64,000 nt of DNA, from the NCBI GenBank assembly GCA_033064195.1, contig JARBJD010000180.1:62001-126000 (forward strand), given 5' to 3'. Under the pieces are notes generated by a model that saw nothing but the letters and a program-made list of their open reading frames with translations, ran no database searches and was not told the origin of the DNA. Origin of the DNA: Blattamonas nauphoetae. Lineage: Eukaryota; Preaxostyla; Oxymonadida. This document shows, in pieces, positions 52,990 to 64,000 of the stretch. The position numbers and the translations under genes are program-made. Position 1 is the first letter of the stretch; each line of letters opens with the position of its first letter.

Positions 52990-53481
52990 CCTCCAACCAA
53001 TCACCCCCGACGTGAAAACGTTGCACAAACCATTGCCAACTCAACCAAAAGCGTTCTTTCGCTGAACTCTCCAATCATACAATCAAAGAAAAATACCAAA
53101 CAACGAAAGCACAAATCTACGAATGGAGATCCCAATTTGGAGACGAAATTGAGCCAAATTGGGTCGGAGCAAGCCTTTCGAAGTTGTTTTGTTGAAAGTC
53201 AGGAGAGCGAAAAACGATTTTCTGATCTTTTCATTCATCCAACCAATCACAACCGACTTGAAAACGTTGCACAAACCATTGCCAACTCGACCAAAGACGT
53301 TCTTTCGCTGAACTCTCCAATTGTGCTATCGAAGAAAAAGACCAAACATCGAAAACACAAATCTAAGAATGGAGATCCCAATTTGGAGACAAAATTGAGC
53401 CAAATTGAATCGAAGCACGCCTTTCGAAGCTGTTTTGTTGAAAACCAGGAAAGCGAAGAACGATTATGTGATCCATACATC
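52990..53481 (+). repeat. 246-bp tandem duplication in the RRM-repeat paralogue
   Basis: Two adjacent in-frame copies (period 246 bp, 82 residues) read ENVAQTIANSTKSVLSLNSP / ENVAQTIANSTKDVLSLNSP and then GDPNLETKLSQI in both. Differences are scattered single bases, so the duplication predates the loss of the gene. Confidence 0.9.
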
Positions 53482-54446
53482 GAAATGGCATCGTTGATAG
53501 AGGATGCGAAACCGAAACCTCGAAAGCAGCACTCAAACAAAGAAAGCCGAAGACGAAAGATGTCAAGACGAGAAGGGAAGGGTCAGAAGAGTGGTGACAG
53601 AATCATCTCGAAGAAGCTCAGCAAAGATGAGGAATCTGAAGAATCAGACCTTCTCACAGAATATTCATCTGTCGATCTCAACCAACCTTGTCACGAACAG
53701 TCAACCACAAAAAATGAAAAAAAACGCACTCTGGCGCAGAAACAAGCTGACAAGAAAGAACTCCAAACGGTGCACTCAGAATTGGATCGACACAATTTTA
53801 ATTGATGGGCTTCCAACTGAGTACACCAGAGACGAGATCGGACGAGATTTCGGCCAGATTCGGATTCGAAGAATGAAAAAGCGGAAGAATTCGCGTCGAA
53901 GTCAATTTTTGGTTGAATTTGATGGACAGTCGGAGTTTGAGATGGGAGTGAAGGAGGCATCGTTGCTTTGGGCAGAGCGGGAAGAAGTGAATGTGAAGGT
54001 ATTTCTGACCCAACACAAAATGAAACAAATCCAACGGATTCCACTCTCATCACAGCAGTTCACCCCGTCCATCCCTGATTCTCTCTCGTCTCCTCCTTTT
54101 CCACTCACACTCTCTCACATTCTCCCTCCCCCAACGCTTCCTGATATCGTGATCGACCTTCAGCCTCGAATTAAGGTGAAGAAAACATCCGTACGCAAAA
54201 AGAATGTCTTCGCAGCCCCGACCGTGACACTGAATAAAAAGGTGCCTGTCCAGCAACCGAAAAAGAAAAAGCAGAAAAAGGATATTTCTGTCTCGTCGCG
54301 AGGCAAACAAACGAACATTAATCCTGTTCCATTTAGTGGTCCAATTCCTTTTTCAGGGCAACCAAGCACAACACAATTCGCTGCCTCCCACTCGTCATCG
54401 ATGGCAGACCACCTCCTCCCAGACCCATCCATTCTGCCATCTGGTC

Positions 54447-54894
54447 AACAAAGGATGATCAACACTTCGGGAATCAATCAAACCAACACATCCTCATCAA
54501 TTCGTGCTTCGCATGCCCTCCAAGTCACTCGACAAGCCTCGAGTGGTCAAGAAAAGTCAAAATCACAGACACAACAATCTTCAGGAAAGAGCCAGTCTGT
54601 CGCACACACTGCTCCTTCTGTCACTCCATGGACGAACAAAAGCCATCATCAACTCGTGTTCGATTATGTTCCAGTTGGGACAGTGGGACATGACCTCACA
54701 TTGGCTCTGTCACCTCGTCCGTATCAATGCTCGTCTGTGAACAACATCGGACGTGTGCAGTGGATTGCATCGTTTGAGACAGTCGAAGAATGCAACTCGG
54801 CAGCGAAGAATCTGACGAAAGTTTGGGCACTCCATCCGACGATTGAAGTTGGCTTCCGAGTCAACAAGAACACCTCCATTCCGATTCCTCGTCC
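54447..54894 (+). repeat. 448-bp direct repeat, copy 1 (linker plus one RRM-like unit)
   Basis: Encodes INTSGINQTNTSSSIRASHA through HHQLVFDYVPVGTVGHDLTL to NKNTSIPIPRP. It is repeated 3,861 bp downstream at 58308-58755 with only scattered differences. This is a segmental duplication inside one gene and shows how RRM units are multiplied. Confidence 0.9.
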
Positions 54895-55099
54895 AGTCAT
54901 TTCATTCAGTTCAAGCAACATTGTCCCGTCGCACCCTGCCCAACCAGCTTCAACGCCGAAGAAGAATGAAAAGAAGAAGAAACCGACCGATGTGGCTCCT
55001 CTCCTTCAGGTTCAAGCTCATCCTGTCCCTCGCTCATCAAATGTCAGTTCACCTCAACTCGTGCTCGGTCATGTTCAGGGTTCTGACTGGTCAGCACAT

Positions 55100-55640
55100 T
55101 TTAGTGCATTCGTCGGATCATTTGATCCGACGGTCACTTTTTTGGCGTCCGATCATCGCCTATTTGGGAGCTTCGAATTTTCTAACTTTTTCTCGTTTTC
55201 CACACTTTTCATCTGTTCATTTCACCTCTCTATTGATTAAAATTCACTTTGCTGTCTTCAGAATACAAAAGAAAGGTGTTTGTGTTCGAATTAACTCCAC
55301 TTTGGGTGAAGTGGATGGATCTGTCCCTTTGTCATGGTTTCATGATTGTTGAAATCATCGATTCCGACGATCATCCGGTGTTCATTCGCATGAATCTCGA
55401 TCACGAAATGCTCCTCCTCGTTGTTATTTGTCTTCATTCTTGTTTTCAGCACCATTATCTTCAAATCAACTCAAACCCTCATGTTCAAAACTATGAATTA
55501 CAATTTTCTATTTTCACTTCAATATCACTTTTTTGTTCGAATAAAGACTCAAATTCCACAAAATAATAAGAAATAAGCATTATATGGACGGTCGGATCAA
55601 AAACCGTAGGATCAGTCGGATCCTTATCAGAAGCCTGGTC
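55100..55640. mobile_element. Probable 0.5 kb insertion in the RRM-repeat paralogue
   Basis: An RRM-like unit starts normally (SSPQLVLGHVQGSDW) and is then lost for about 540 bp, until GHVPAGIVGRDITSSLLPN resumes. GGTCATGTTC occurs on both sides (55067-55076, 55637-55646). GATCCGAC-type sequences lie inverted near both edges. Inside, after TTCAG, the frame KRKVFVFELTPLWVKWMDLS with FMIVEII recalls the HFWFNLHP...MMLIRTI part of the 1.0 kb elements. Boundaries are not exact and a mere decay of the exon is possible. Confidence 0.4.
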
Positions 55641-58307
55641 ATGTTCCAGCTGGGATAGTTGGACGTGACATCACATCGTCTCTGTTGCCTAATCAGGATC
55701 AATGCTCGTCTGCGAACACTGTTGGACTAACGCAACCCACCCCACACGATTCACCATCAGCCGTGATTCGCCATTCCATTCTCGTGCGAGGTCTTCCCGT
55801 TGATGGTGGAGTTCAACTGAGACAAGATTTCATGTCCGCAATGCCGGAAGATGTGAAACGACGAACGACCAACCAGAAACCCGAATTTCTCGTCCAATTC
55901 TCGGATGTGCAGGGGTTGGAGAGAGGAAAGAGACGAGCGAGGGAGTTGTGGGGACAGAGCAAGACAGTCACAGCGCACATCTTCTTGTCTGACACGATGA
56001 TCCAACAGATTGTGCCAATTCCATCAGGATCGAGTATGAATGCTAAACAGGAATCGAAAGAAAGGAAAGAGACACAAGTCTCTCTCCCACCGTCGACAAC
56101 AGTTGATCGTCATGTTCTGTCTGTGTCAGGAGAGACACCCGAATTGATGAAGACAATCAACGCCTTGCCTTCTCTCCTTCTGCCAACCATCCCAATCGAA
56201 CTCACATCTCTCCCAATCGCTTCTCTCTTCTCGCCCTTCGCCCCTCTCTGCCTCATCCGTGTCCCAAGCGACAACCAAACTCATCAAACGTGGCGAGTCG
56301 TCTTCGAACACGAAGAGGACGCTGCTCGAGGAAGAGACATTGTGAAACAGGCCAAGACACTCTGTGGACATCCGATTTCTGTTGCCGATGATTGGGAAAC
56401 TCAACTTGATCAGCCGACTCGCGAAATTTGTGAGAGCGATGTGTTCCGAATCGTTCGAAAGACAGAACTCAACAAATCCATCGCCATCCCCACAATCCAC
56501 ACTCCGCAGTTGTTTATCGCCAACCTCCCTCAAGGAAGAGGCAAGGGGACAATCCTAAAAGCGTTGAAAGTGGAAGACCACACAAAATTTGAAGTTCACA
56601 ACACAATTCTTGGAAAGGTGTTTGTCTCGTCGTTCTCAGACAAAACAGAACTAAAAAAGGCTCTGTCGCATTTGGAGAATGTGTGGGCGATCGGAGAGAA
56701 TGTCTGTGTTGGGATTGGAGTGGATGGCGTGCAGCTCTGCCGTTTGGAAGCGAGGAAAACAGGATTGCTGTGGATGGTGGTTGAGTTGGGGAGACTTGCT
56801 TTTCAACAGGTCAGAAAAATGAACAAACCACCGACCGTCCCAACAATCACAGCGACAACTCCACAGCCCTCACAGCATCATGACCTCGTCATCACCCATC
56901 TTCCGACTGGAACGCAGACGAAACGTCTTCAAACTCTCCTTGGATCGTCTCCACCGACAAAAGTAAAAGGCCTTCGCTCAACCAAAAGCAGTCAGAACTT
57001 CGTCGCATCTTTTCCTAATCGGGCAAGTCTTCTCCGCGCAGTCGAGATTCTTCAGCAGACACCAGAACTCGGGCCAGATGTGGTGTTCAGTTTTGATCCG
57101 ACAGATGCTGGAACAGGACAGGTTCAACCACACAACGACATTCCCACTCCACAACACTCACTCCCAAAGACCGACATCGTCAGCTCAACCACTCTGCCGT
57201 CAGTGACTCCGCCTTCGGCGACTCAACCGCTCCCAGACCACCAAACACACTTGCACCCTGCCCAACAAAATCCAACGCCGAAGAAGAATGAAAAGAAGAA
57301 GAAACCGACCGATGCGATTCCTCTCCTTCCGGTCACAGCCAGCCCTGTCCCTCCTTCCAACAGTCTTTGTGTTCCACTCTCACCTCCTTCTGTCTCTTTT
57401 TCATCAACACTCTTCAACCAAAGAAACCAACCACCCAGTTCAGAGAAACGTCAGACTGGGCGTCAAGAGGAAGATGAGAACCAGAATCCACTCTCTCATC
57501 CAAAGCAAACAACCCATTCCCTAACAAACACCGACCGGACAAGACTAATCCACTCAGCGATCAACACTGTTCCAACAGCAGCATCCAAATCAGCAGTTCT
57601 GATCCCATCAGACCAACTCTTCCTGTTCAACGTTCCGTCACATCTCTCGTCAATTGAAGTCGAGCGGTCATTCCGGGAGATCACACCAAGTTGTATAAAT
57701 GTTCTCATATCGAATCAACCGCAACACATTCTGAGATTTGCGAGTGTTGAGGAGTGCAATCGAGCTGCCCAGAATCTTGAAAGCGTATGGGCTCTCGATC
57801 CAGCCATCCAGATCGCCTTTCTGGACAAGCAAAACCGTTTGGTTTCCATTCCACGCCCATCTCCTCAGCGAACGCTACCATCAGGACCAACCGAATATCC
57901 CCTCGTTCGTCAGTCCTCAAACCCAAAAGTGTCTGTCCAACCTCTCTCACACACGATCCAGCTATCCAAAGGAGTTCCTGAACCACAACACCCGACTGTC
58001 TCAGTTACTTCATCCCGCTCGTTGTCAGAATCTCACCCATATCAGCTCATCATATCTCATTATCCGTTGGGAACGAAGAAAGTCAGAATTGCTTCGGCTC
58101 TCGAACCACACCCACCAACCTCGTTGGAGTGTATTCCGAAGAGAGGAGTGGGCCAGCGATTCATTGCGTCGTACTCTAGTGATGAGAATCTTCTGTGTGC
58201 TGTGGCGAATTTGGAGAAAGTGTGGGAACTTGGACCAGATGTGAAAGTGAGTTTTGCAGCAAATGGGGTTGAGAAGGAGCTGATTTGTCGTCCTCAATTT
58301 CAGGTTG

Positions 58308-58755
58308 AACAAAGACTGATAAACACTTCGGGAATCAATCAAACCAACTCATCCTCATCAATTCGTGCTTCACATGTCCTCGAAGTCACTCAACAAGCCT
58401 CAAGTGGGATTGAAAAGTCAAAATCACAGACACAACAATCTTCAGTGAAGACCCCATCTGTCGCACACGCTGCTCCTTCTGTCACTCCATGGACGAACAA
58501 AAGCCATCATCAACTCGTGTTCGATTTTGTTCCAGTTGGGACAAAGGGACATGACCTCACATCGGCTCTGTCACCTCGTCCGTATCAATGCTCGTCTGTG
58601 AACAACATCGGACGTGTGCAGTGGATTGTGTCGTTTGAGACAGTCGAAGAATGCAACGCGGCAGCGAAGAATCTGACGCAAGTGTGGGAACTCCATCCGA
58701 CGATTGAAGTTGGTTTCCGAGTCAACAAGAACACCTCCATTCCGATTCCTCGTCC
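58308..58755 (+). repeat. 448-bp direct repeat, copy 2
   Basis: Second copy of 54447-54894, encoding HHQLVFDFVPVGTKGHDLTS. Substitutions relative to copy 1 are few and often silent or conservative, which suggests the duplication was made while the gene was still under selection. Confidence 0.9.
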
Positions 58756-59311
58756 GTCACAGCCAGAACCGTCACACACTCGTCCATCATCCTCAACAAC
58801 ACGACAACCCATCACCCAGCCGAAACAATCCACCAGCTCGTCACCTCAACTACAGCCACCGAAACCAAAACAGGCTTCCAAAGACACTGGTCACTCTGAT
58901 GAGGGACAAAAGAGGAACAAAGTGAAACTCGTGACACCGTCAACGAAATCAGTCCCAACACCAACAAGCTCAAAAGGAACGAAAACCAAACCAACTCCAT
59001 CTACTCATCCGAAAGACGCACCCAAGCCACATCAAGAGATGCCTTCAGAAACGAGGAAGGGTGAGCATATTCTGTTTCTCACAAACATTTCAGATGAAGT
59101 GTCGAACGCCGATCTGGTGTGGCTGTTGGGAGACATGAAGGGAATGCGAGTTGAAGAGAGGAACAGGAAGAATGGGAAGCGAGAAGCACTTATTCATTTC
59201 TTGGCGAAGAGGGATTTGGAGTTGGGGATGAAGAGCACTCGCTCGAAGACGATTGGGTGGACAACATTCCGAATTGTGGATTCGTCTGAAGTTTGGGGGG
59301 TCTCCGTCTGA

Positions 59312-59672
59312 TGGAGACATTGTGATCTCCAAAATTGTGTCGAACGAAACATAAGACTCGAGAACCAGTCTGAAATGAATTTGAGATGAGTCTATCTGAT
59401 TTATGTCGAGTTCGGTTATGTTTTGATCTTGTTTCTCTGATTTTTGTGAATGATCAAGCTCTTGAGTGGAATTCTCAGCCATCTTTTTGTCCGATCACAT
59501 TTACATCTTCAAGAAGTTGTTTGAGAGCAAAAAATGATATTTATCGTTGATTAACCTGAAAGCAAACAGCAATCATTTCGACGATGACACCCTTCGCTTC
59601 CTCTTCCAACTTGGTGAGTGGAGAGAAACTTGAACGTGAAAATGGAGAATCCAACATCGAACGATAGAAGAA
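59312..59672. other. Intergenic region between convergent genes
   Basis: 3' flanks of the RRM-repeat paralogue and of the minus-strand SPRY gene. No gene seen. Confidence 0.45.
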
Positions 59673-62030
59673 TCAAAAATCAACTGCGATTTCGTCTGGA
59701 AGTTGTGTCGATTTCGTTTTCTCAACTTTACGAAACGATGTCACCTCAAACGCATCATTGGTGCCATAGAAAGAGATCTGAAAGAATGAGGAGAAGAGAA
59801 TCAGACAGCGAGCTTGATTGAGGCAGGGATTCCTCGAGTGAACACCTTCGTCTGGACATTATTGACGAAGAAATGACAAGTGCGAGATTCCATGTCCACC
59901 TCCAACTCAACTTCGTCGCCTGTTTTGAACGCGACAGATCCATGAGTTGTTTGTGATTGTCCCTTGCGACACTTGAGCATCATTTTGCTTTCAGGTATGA
60001 GAGATGAGGATGAACAGACCATGCAGGGCAGAAACTGAGAGAAGCTGGAGAAGATAGGAATGAAGAGAGGCACACTCTTGAACTGGCCAAGCCATTGATT
60101 ATCGGGGAATGCTCCTTCTGTTTGTTCTGTTTCCGTTCCTCTTCCAACGTTTGGAGTGTCGATTCCAGACGACTTTCGAGTGCCTCTCGCTGCTCCTCCA
60201 TCTTCTTCGACAACTCGGCTCGAATCTCCTCCACATCCGACCCTCGCACACCCACCACTCCACTTCGACACCAGCTCGACTTCACTCCAAACACTTCCCC
60301 AAACACAACTCCACACACACTCCCAGCCACCTGCCTCACTCCCACATCTTCCTCTCCATTCCACTCCTCGCCCTCTTCTTCTCCGTCCTCATTCTCTCTC
60401 TTCTTCTGACTTTTCTCTTCTTCCTCCTCTCCCCATCCACGCACCACTTTCGTCAAGCCCTCTCGAACAATTCCAATTCCTCGCAGGCATCGACTCACAA
60501 AATCTGTGCCTCCTTTGTCCTCTCTCGCCCACTTCACACTCCCCAGTGCCCTCACCTCCCACGCTGACAGCGACACACACGACAATGGATCAGCGAACGA
60601 TCCTGAAGGCTGGTCATGGCTTGAACGCTCCATTTGATGTTCATCGATTTCGGTTTCTTCTGAATTCTTGGATGGAGTGGGCGATGGGCTTGATTTTCCA
60701 GTTTTTCTGCGTTTTGTGGCTTCTTCTCGCACAACCGCCAATTTCAGTCCAACTCCAATTTCTCCGAGTGCAACCACAATCGCACGTCGAACATGCGCGT
60801 TCGGGTGTGTTCGAACTGACGAAACAAGCGATTCCAGGATTCCACTCTGCAGAAACAGTTCCATTTCGGGTGGCGAAGAGAGACGATGAGTGATCAGACT
60901 TAATGAGAATTAGACGAGGAGAGGTTGAAGAGGAGATGGAATGAAAAAGGATGAATTACTGACCCAATTGTCGCAATTACGGGCTCTGAGATCCGGTTGT
61001 CTGAATTCTGAAGAAAAAGAGAGAAGATGAGTTGAAGAATGATGATATAAGAGAGGGAGATAAGGTCGGAAAAAGAAGGAAAGGAGAAAAAGCGATAAGG
61101 AATGTACAAACTTGAGAAAGGGCCAGGAGCGACGGAAAATGCTTGGAAAGAGATCCAGTCTCGTCATTCGAGATCAAGGCGAGAACAGCGTCAAACAGGA
61201 CTTGAAATACCACCTACACATCAAAAATCAGATCAGAGGATGATTTTTTAAGAATTGAAAGAAAAGGGACAGAAGGAGGGGACAAGAGAACAAAACGAGA
61301 TTCGAACTTAGCAAAATGAGGGAAATCAAATTTCGAACGCAGACCCGAACTTCCACACAGAGCCTTAGGCCCAGTTGATGACCCAAAATAGGAAGAATTC
61401 TGCCTTCCATCAGAGCTATCCCAACTCCTTTCTTGTTTCCTGAATCTGATCTCAAAAAAAGATGTAATCAATCCTCAAGAAAGATTTCATAATATCCGTT
61501 CAGAAATACAAATATCCTTCCAATATGGCCTTACTAAAGATCATTTGATCCAACAGAACGAAAGCTGTGGGATAACAACTTCGTCTTTGCTTCTCGCCCA
61601 CTCTACAAACCGTTCAGACACAGATTCACAAGCTCCTTTGCGATTTCAACTCGTATCTCCTTCGATTCTGTTTCGAGTTTTCGTATTTTTTCAAAAAGCT
61701 CCTCCTTTTCTTCGTTCGGTTTCTGGACAATTAAAGGAATTCAAATCAATGAACGGCAACTAAAGTTCACACAATCACACTTCTATCCGTCGTAGGGATG
61801 ATGGTTGATGAGCTATCAGGATTTGACAACATGGAGTCGATTCGAGATGACTTGAGAACTTTGTTGAGGTTCGATCGAAGTTTGTTCACCCACCACACCT
61901 CTATGAGACAACAACAAAAGAGCGAGGAGGACTCATCGCCTACATTAAACCGCTCGAAGAGGAGATACACGAGAGTACCAATTTCCTTGAGAGAATGTGT
62001 GGTGAAAATCAGTGTATTGATTTGAAGTGA
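59673..62030 (-). CDS. ARM repeat, coiled-coil and SPRY domain protein, many exons
   Basis: Terminal exons 59673-59777, 59807-59987 and 60020-60899 join in frame through 29- and 32-nt introns; further exons at 60964-61007, 61112-61213, about 61.28-61.45 kb and 61.5-61.9 kb can be joined with less certainty. N-terminal segments are helical (KPNEEKEELFEKIRKLETES) and ARM-like (GVGIALMEGRILPILGHQLG; VVFQVLFDAVLALISNDETG; LESLVSSVRTHPNAHVRRAI). A charged coiled coil follows (SKKMEEQREALESRLESTLQ). The end is a SPRY-like domain: GDEVELEVDMESRTCHFFVN and ISFYGTNDAFEVTSFRK. ARM plus SPRY suggests a protein-interaction scaffold. The 5' end is not fixed. Confidence 0.7.
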
Positions 62031-62375
62031 AATGAAAAACGAAACGAAGTTGTGATGGCAATCAGAAGATTACTGTGCCCACACCACGAAACTGTGAAGG
62101 AGAGTAAAGATAGGTCTTTAAGAACAATTCGTCCAAAATGAAAGAGAGGGAATCATGATCAATGAAGAAAAGTGAGCGAAACGGAGAACCAGGAAAAGTT
62201 GGAAACAAAAGCACGAACGCAACTAAGATTTAGTCAACCCGAAAGTGGTCGTGAACTGTGGGAATCAGCACAGTGTGAGACAGAAACGAACAAAAAGTGA
62301 AAAGAATGAACAGAATGTGAAGATGAGAAAGAGATTCCGAAGAGAGCCGATAGAGAGTGAAGCAGACTGAAGAGG
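62031..62375. other. Intergenic region
   Basis: Probable upstream region of the SPRY gene and 3' flank of the next minus-strand gene. No gene or repeat is seen. Confidence 0.4.
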
Positions 62376-64000
62376 TCATCGGTGTCCGACTTGTGCAGGG
62401 AAGGTGGGTGGATGAGGAGGAAGATGGGGATTGACAGAGTGACGAGGATGAGTAGACGGATTCCGTGCTGGATCTTGAAGAGAAGAAAGATCAGTGGGAG
62501 GATGTTGGGGAGAGTGTTGCGGGGGAGAGTCAGAGGGAAGGAGAAACGCATTGCAATTGACGAGATCGACCCTCATCTTTTCAGTTTCTTCCTCATTCTT
62601 GTTCAATGAGATGACTCGTTCAAGCACGTTCATCAGTGTTGGTCGCTTCTCAGGGTCAATCGAAAGACATTCTGTCACCAACTCTGCCATCCCTTCTCGA
62701 ACACGATCCATCCGAGGAACGATCCCACTTCCCAACTGTCGCTGAGCATTGATCCCATCAACCTCTCCAAACGGTATCTGTCCCGTCTCAATCTCCCACA
62801 ACATCAGGCCAAGCCGAAAAACCGTCCCATGAACTCGGTCAATCACTGGCTTCCCATCTGCCACTTCAGGAGGAACCCATCGCTGTCCCTCGTCTTCTAC
62901 CTGTTTCGCAAGCGACTCGACTGTTTGGTACGTCGTGTGTGGTTGGATATTGACGACTTGGCTAGCCTCTTTTCTGAAGAACATTTCGTCTTTCTCATCA
63001 AACAGAACCCAGTGTGACGTCAACCGAGAAAGGATCTCAGCTGTCGGATGAACTCGAACAATCAGCGCAAGCGCTTCTGAAACTCTCTTCTGAATCCTTC
63101 CTCGCTCAACTGTCGTCATCGTCTTCCTCTCTTTGTGCAGTCGCGAGTAGAGTGTTTCCCGAACTTGCACCGTCGTTTCAGGCATCGTCTCCGATCCACA
63201 TCGAATTGCGAGCACAACCTCAGCTGGATGATTTCCAGTCTCTTCGCCGTTCAGTGGAATGAAGTCTTCTTTTGGGATTTCGTGTTGTTCAGTCTCGTCG
63301 GCATTGTTTGAGAATGAATCACGCAGATTACTTTCAATGATTGCATTCTGACTCCCATTTCGCCACATGTCTTCAGGATCCTCCATCTTTATCTCAACCT
63401 CATCAATTTCTTCCATCTGCTTCGTTTCCGTTTCTTTCTGAGTCTTTGCTTTCCTTCGACGAACAAGAACACACAACACAATCACCAGAATCACAATCCC
63501 AACAATCACTCCTCCAACAACAGGAAGAATCCACTTCATCGAGTTCAGTGCTTGTGCCTTCCTTTCTGCGGAGCCACTCACTTTCATCACAAACCATCCT
63601 GATGTCCGTTCTCCATTCCCATACAGAACTCGACCTCTCCATTCCTCTTCCATCGAAAGCTTTGACAGATGATCCGATCGAGACAGCGAGAAGACGATTG
63701 ATGTTTCGTTCCATTTTGTCGTTGAGATCAACGACAGATCAACTTGAGCATATTTTGAGTCAGATTGCGCTTCAAACACTTCAAAGAAGAGACCACACGG
63801 AATCAGTTCTGTTCCAACAAGGCTCACGTTGAAGGACGACTTGGCTTTGTCTGTTTTCGAGGTGCAGTCACTGCTTGTCAATGATGGCACGAAGAACGGC
63901 GAGTTGGGGTTGATCACACTCCCACTCACAACACAATCCGACGACGCGGAGATCCAAGCTGAGGAACCTTCTTTCGATCCATCTCCGCCATTCAAGCTCT
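62376..64000 (-). CDS. Beta-helix surface protein with TM helix and pseudokinase domain, 5' end outside window
   Basis: The frame is open to the window edge. The visible part starts in the extracellular region (SDCVVSGSVINPNSPFFVPS), then has one membrane helix (ILPVVGGVIVGIVILVIVLC) with a basic stop-transfer RRRKAK. An acidic linker leads to a kinase-like domain: TLYSRLHKERKTMTTVERGR (start of the C-lobe-like part), RWVPPEVADGKPVIDRVHGT (APE-like), VFRLGLMLWEIETGQIPFGE and SIDPEKRPTLMNVLERV. HRD and DFG motifs are absent (the region reads SRLTSHWVLFDEKDEMFF), so it is a pseudokinase. A Pro/Ser/His-rich tail ends the protein. The layout resembles receptor-like surface proteins, with signalling through partners rather than catalysis. 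Confidence 0.82.
   Translation of the reverse strand, partial: SLNGGDGSKEGSSAWISASSDCVVSGSVINPNSPFFVPSLTSSDCTSKTDKAKSSFNVSLVGTELIPCGLFFEVFEAQSDSKYAQVDLSLISTTKWNETSIVFSLSRSDHLSKLSMEEEWRGRVLYGNGERTSGWFVMKVSGSAERKAQALNSMKWILPVVGGVIVGIVILVIVLCVLVRRRKAKTQKETETKQMEEIDEVEIKMEDPEDMWRNGSQNAIIESNLRDSFSNNADETEQHEIPKEDFIPLNGEETGNHPAEVVLAIRCGSETMPETTVQVRETLYSRLHKERKTMTTVERGRIQKRVSEALALIVRVHPTAEILSRLTSHWVLFDEKDEMFFRKEASQVVNIQPHTTYQTVESLAKQVEDEGQRWVPPEVADGKPVIDRVHGTVFRLGLMLWEIETGQIPFGEVDGINAQRQLGSGIVPRMDRVREGMAELVTECLSIDPEKRPTLMNVLERVISLNKNEEETEKMRVDLVNCNAFLLPSDSPPQHSPQHPPTDLSSLQDPARNPSTHPRHSVNPHLPPHPPTFPAQVGHR

Larger units (their letters stand above)
50891..59311 (+). pseudogene. Decayed paralogue of the TUTase-like/RRM-repeat gene
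   Basis: The start is the ATG at 50891. The N-terminal domain follows the gene at 0.4-8 kb closely (FPDDIVNILPDTPLPLELLD; IRVLPFLKIVLNW; PPVLPNIQ), including a missing second catalytic Asp (PDISFCL). At 51548 a 1,011-bp TIR element interrupts it; removing it with one TA gives an unbroken QIGTRRILCGKVIFFDD. The frame then changes between about 53.70 and 53.80 kb, near an A-rich run. RRM-like repeats continue (QLVFDYVPVGTVGHDL, QLFIANLPQGRG, QLFLFNVPSHL, QLIISHYPLG, QLVFDFVPVGTKGHDL) with a second interruption at about 55.1-55.64 kb. The last frame (55685-59311) alone is 1,208 residues and carries eight units. Parts could still be translated, but one continuous protein is not possible without rearrangement. 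Confidence 0.8.

Noticed and set aside
62376-64000. An active receptor kinase
   Set aside because: C-lobe motifs are present but HRD and DFG are missing from the expected positions, so it is described as a pseudokinase.

Overview
This 64 kb window is nuclear DNA of a unicellular eukaryote. Genes lie on both strands, are densely packed and carry very short GT-AG introns (mostly 29-70 nt). TAA, TAG and TGA all act as stops. The protein repertoire includes secreted right-handed beta-helix proteins with a transmembrane segment and kinase-like tail, several ARM/HEAT-like paralogues, TmcB-like sequence, a MAP kinase and a U5 snRNP WD40 protein. This fits an anaerobic flagellate of the oxymonad/Preaxostyla type, perhaps Blattamonas-like. 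That assignment is inferred from remembered family content, not from a search.

Layout. 0.4-8.0 kb (minus) is a 2,527-residue protein: a terminal-uridylyltransferase-like N-terminus lacking the normal Asp pair, then nine RRM-like repeats. 8.3-10.3 kb (minus) is a multi-exon ARM-like gene. At 10.76-22.39 kb an ARM-like gene is split by a 9.54 kb nested insertion. It holds an outer terminal-inverted-repeat (TIR) element with long inverted arms bearing a tRNA-like Pol III module and 19-bp tandem repeats, a 4.8 kb TIR element inside it, and inside that a 4.5 kb TIR element carrying an intron-containing TmcB-like gene fragment. A hAT-type element with an 8-bp target duplication and a small hairpin element sit in the same insertion. 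An intact paralogue of the split gene at 26.1-28.3 kb fixes the insertion point.

22.47-23.76 kb holds another pair of nested TIR elements, ending 13 bp upstream of the start codon of a beta-helix surface protein. 28-31.7 kb holds gene relics and one ARM-like gene. 31.7-35.2 kb is a second beta-helix protein without a recognisable membrane anchor or kinase tail. 35.4-46.7 kb is an ordinary gene run: MAP kinase, two ARM-like genes, a secreted Q/N/G-rich protein, a polytopic membrane protein, SNRNP40, and a laforin-type glucan phosphatase (CBM20 plus dual-specificity phosphatase) that appears only when eight short exons are joined. 46.9-49.4 kb has fragments of an RRM-type gene, two of them head to head. 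49.6-50.6 kb is another ARM-like gene. 50.9-59.3 kb is a decayed paralogue of the first gene, split by a 1.0 kb TIR element of the same family as the inner element at 22.6 kb, with a frameshift and a second insertion. 59.7-62 kb (minus) is an ARM-coiled-coil-SPRY gene. 62.4-64 kb (minus) is the 3' part of a beta-helix/TM/pseudokinase gene that runs off the window.

The most notable points are the nested insertion, the 1.0 kb TA-target TIR family encoding small spliced beta-rich proteins of unknown function, the laforin-like gene, and the TUTase-like/poly-RRM fusion. All exon joins were made by eye from frame and GT-AG signals and have not been tested with transcripts.
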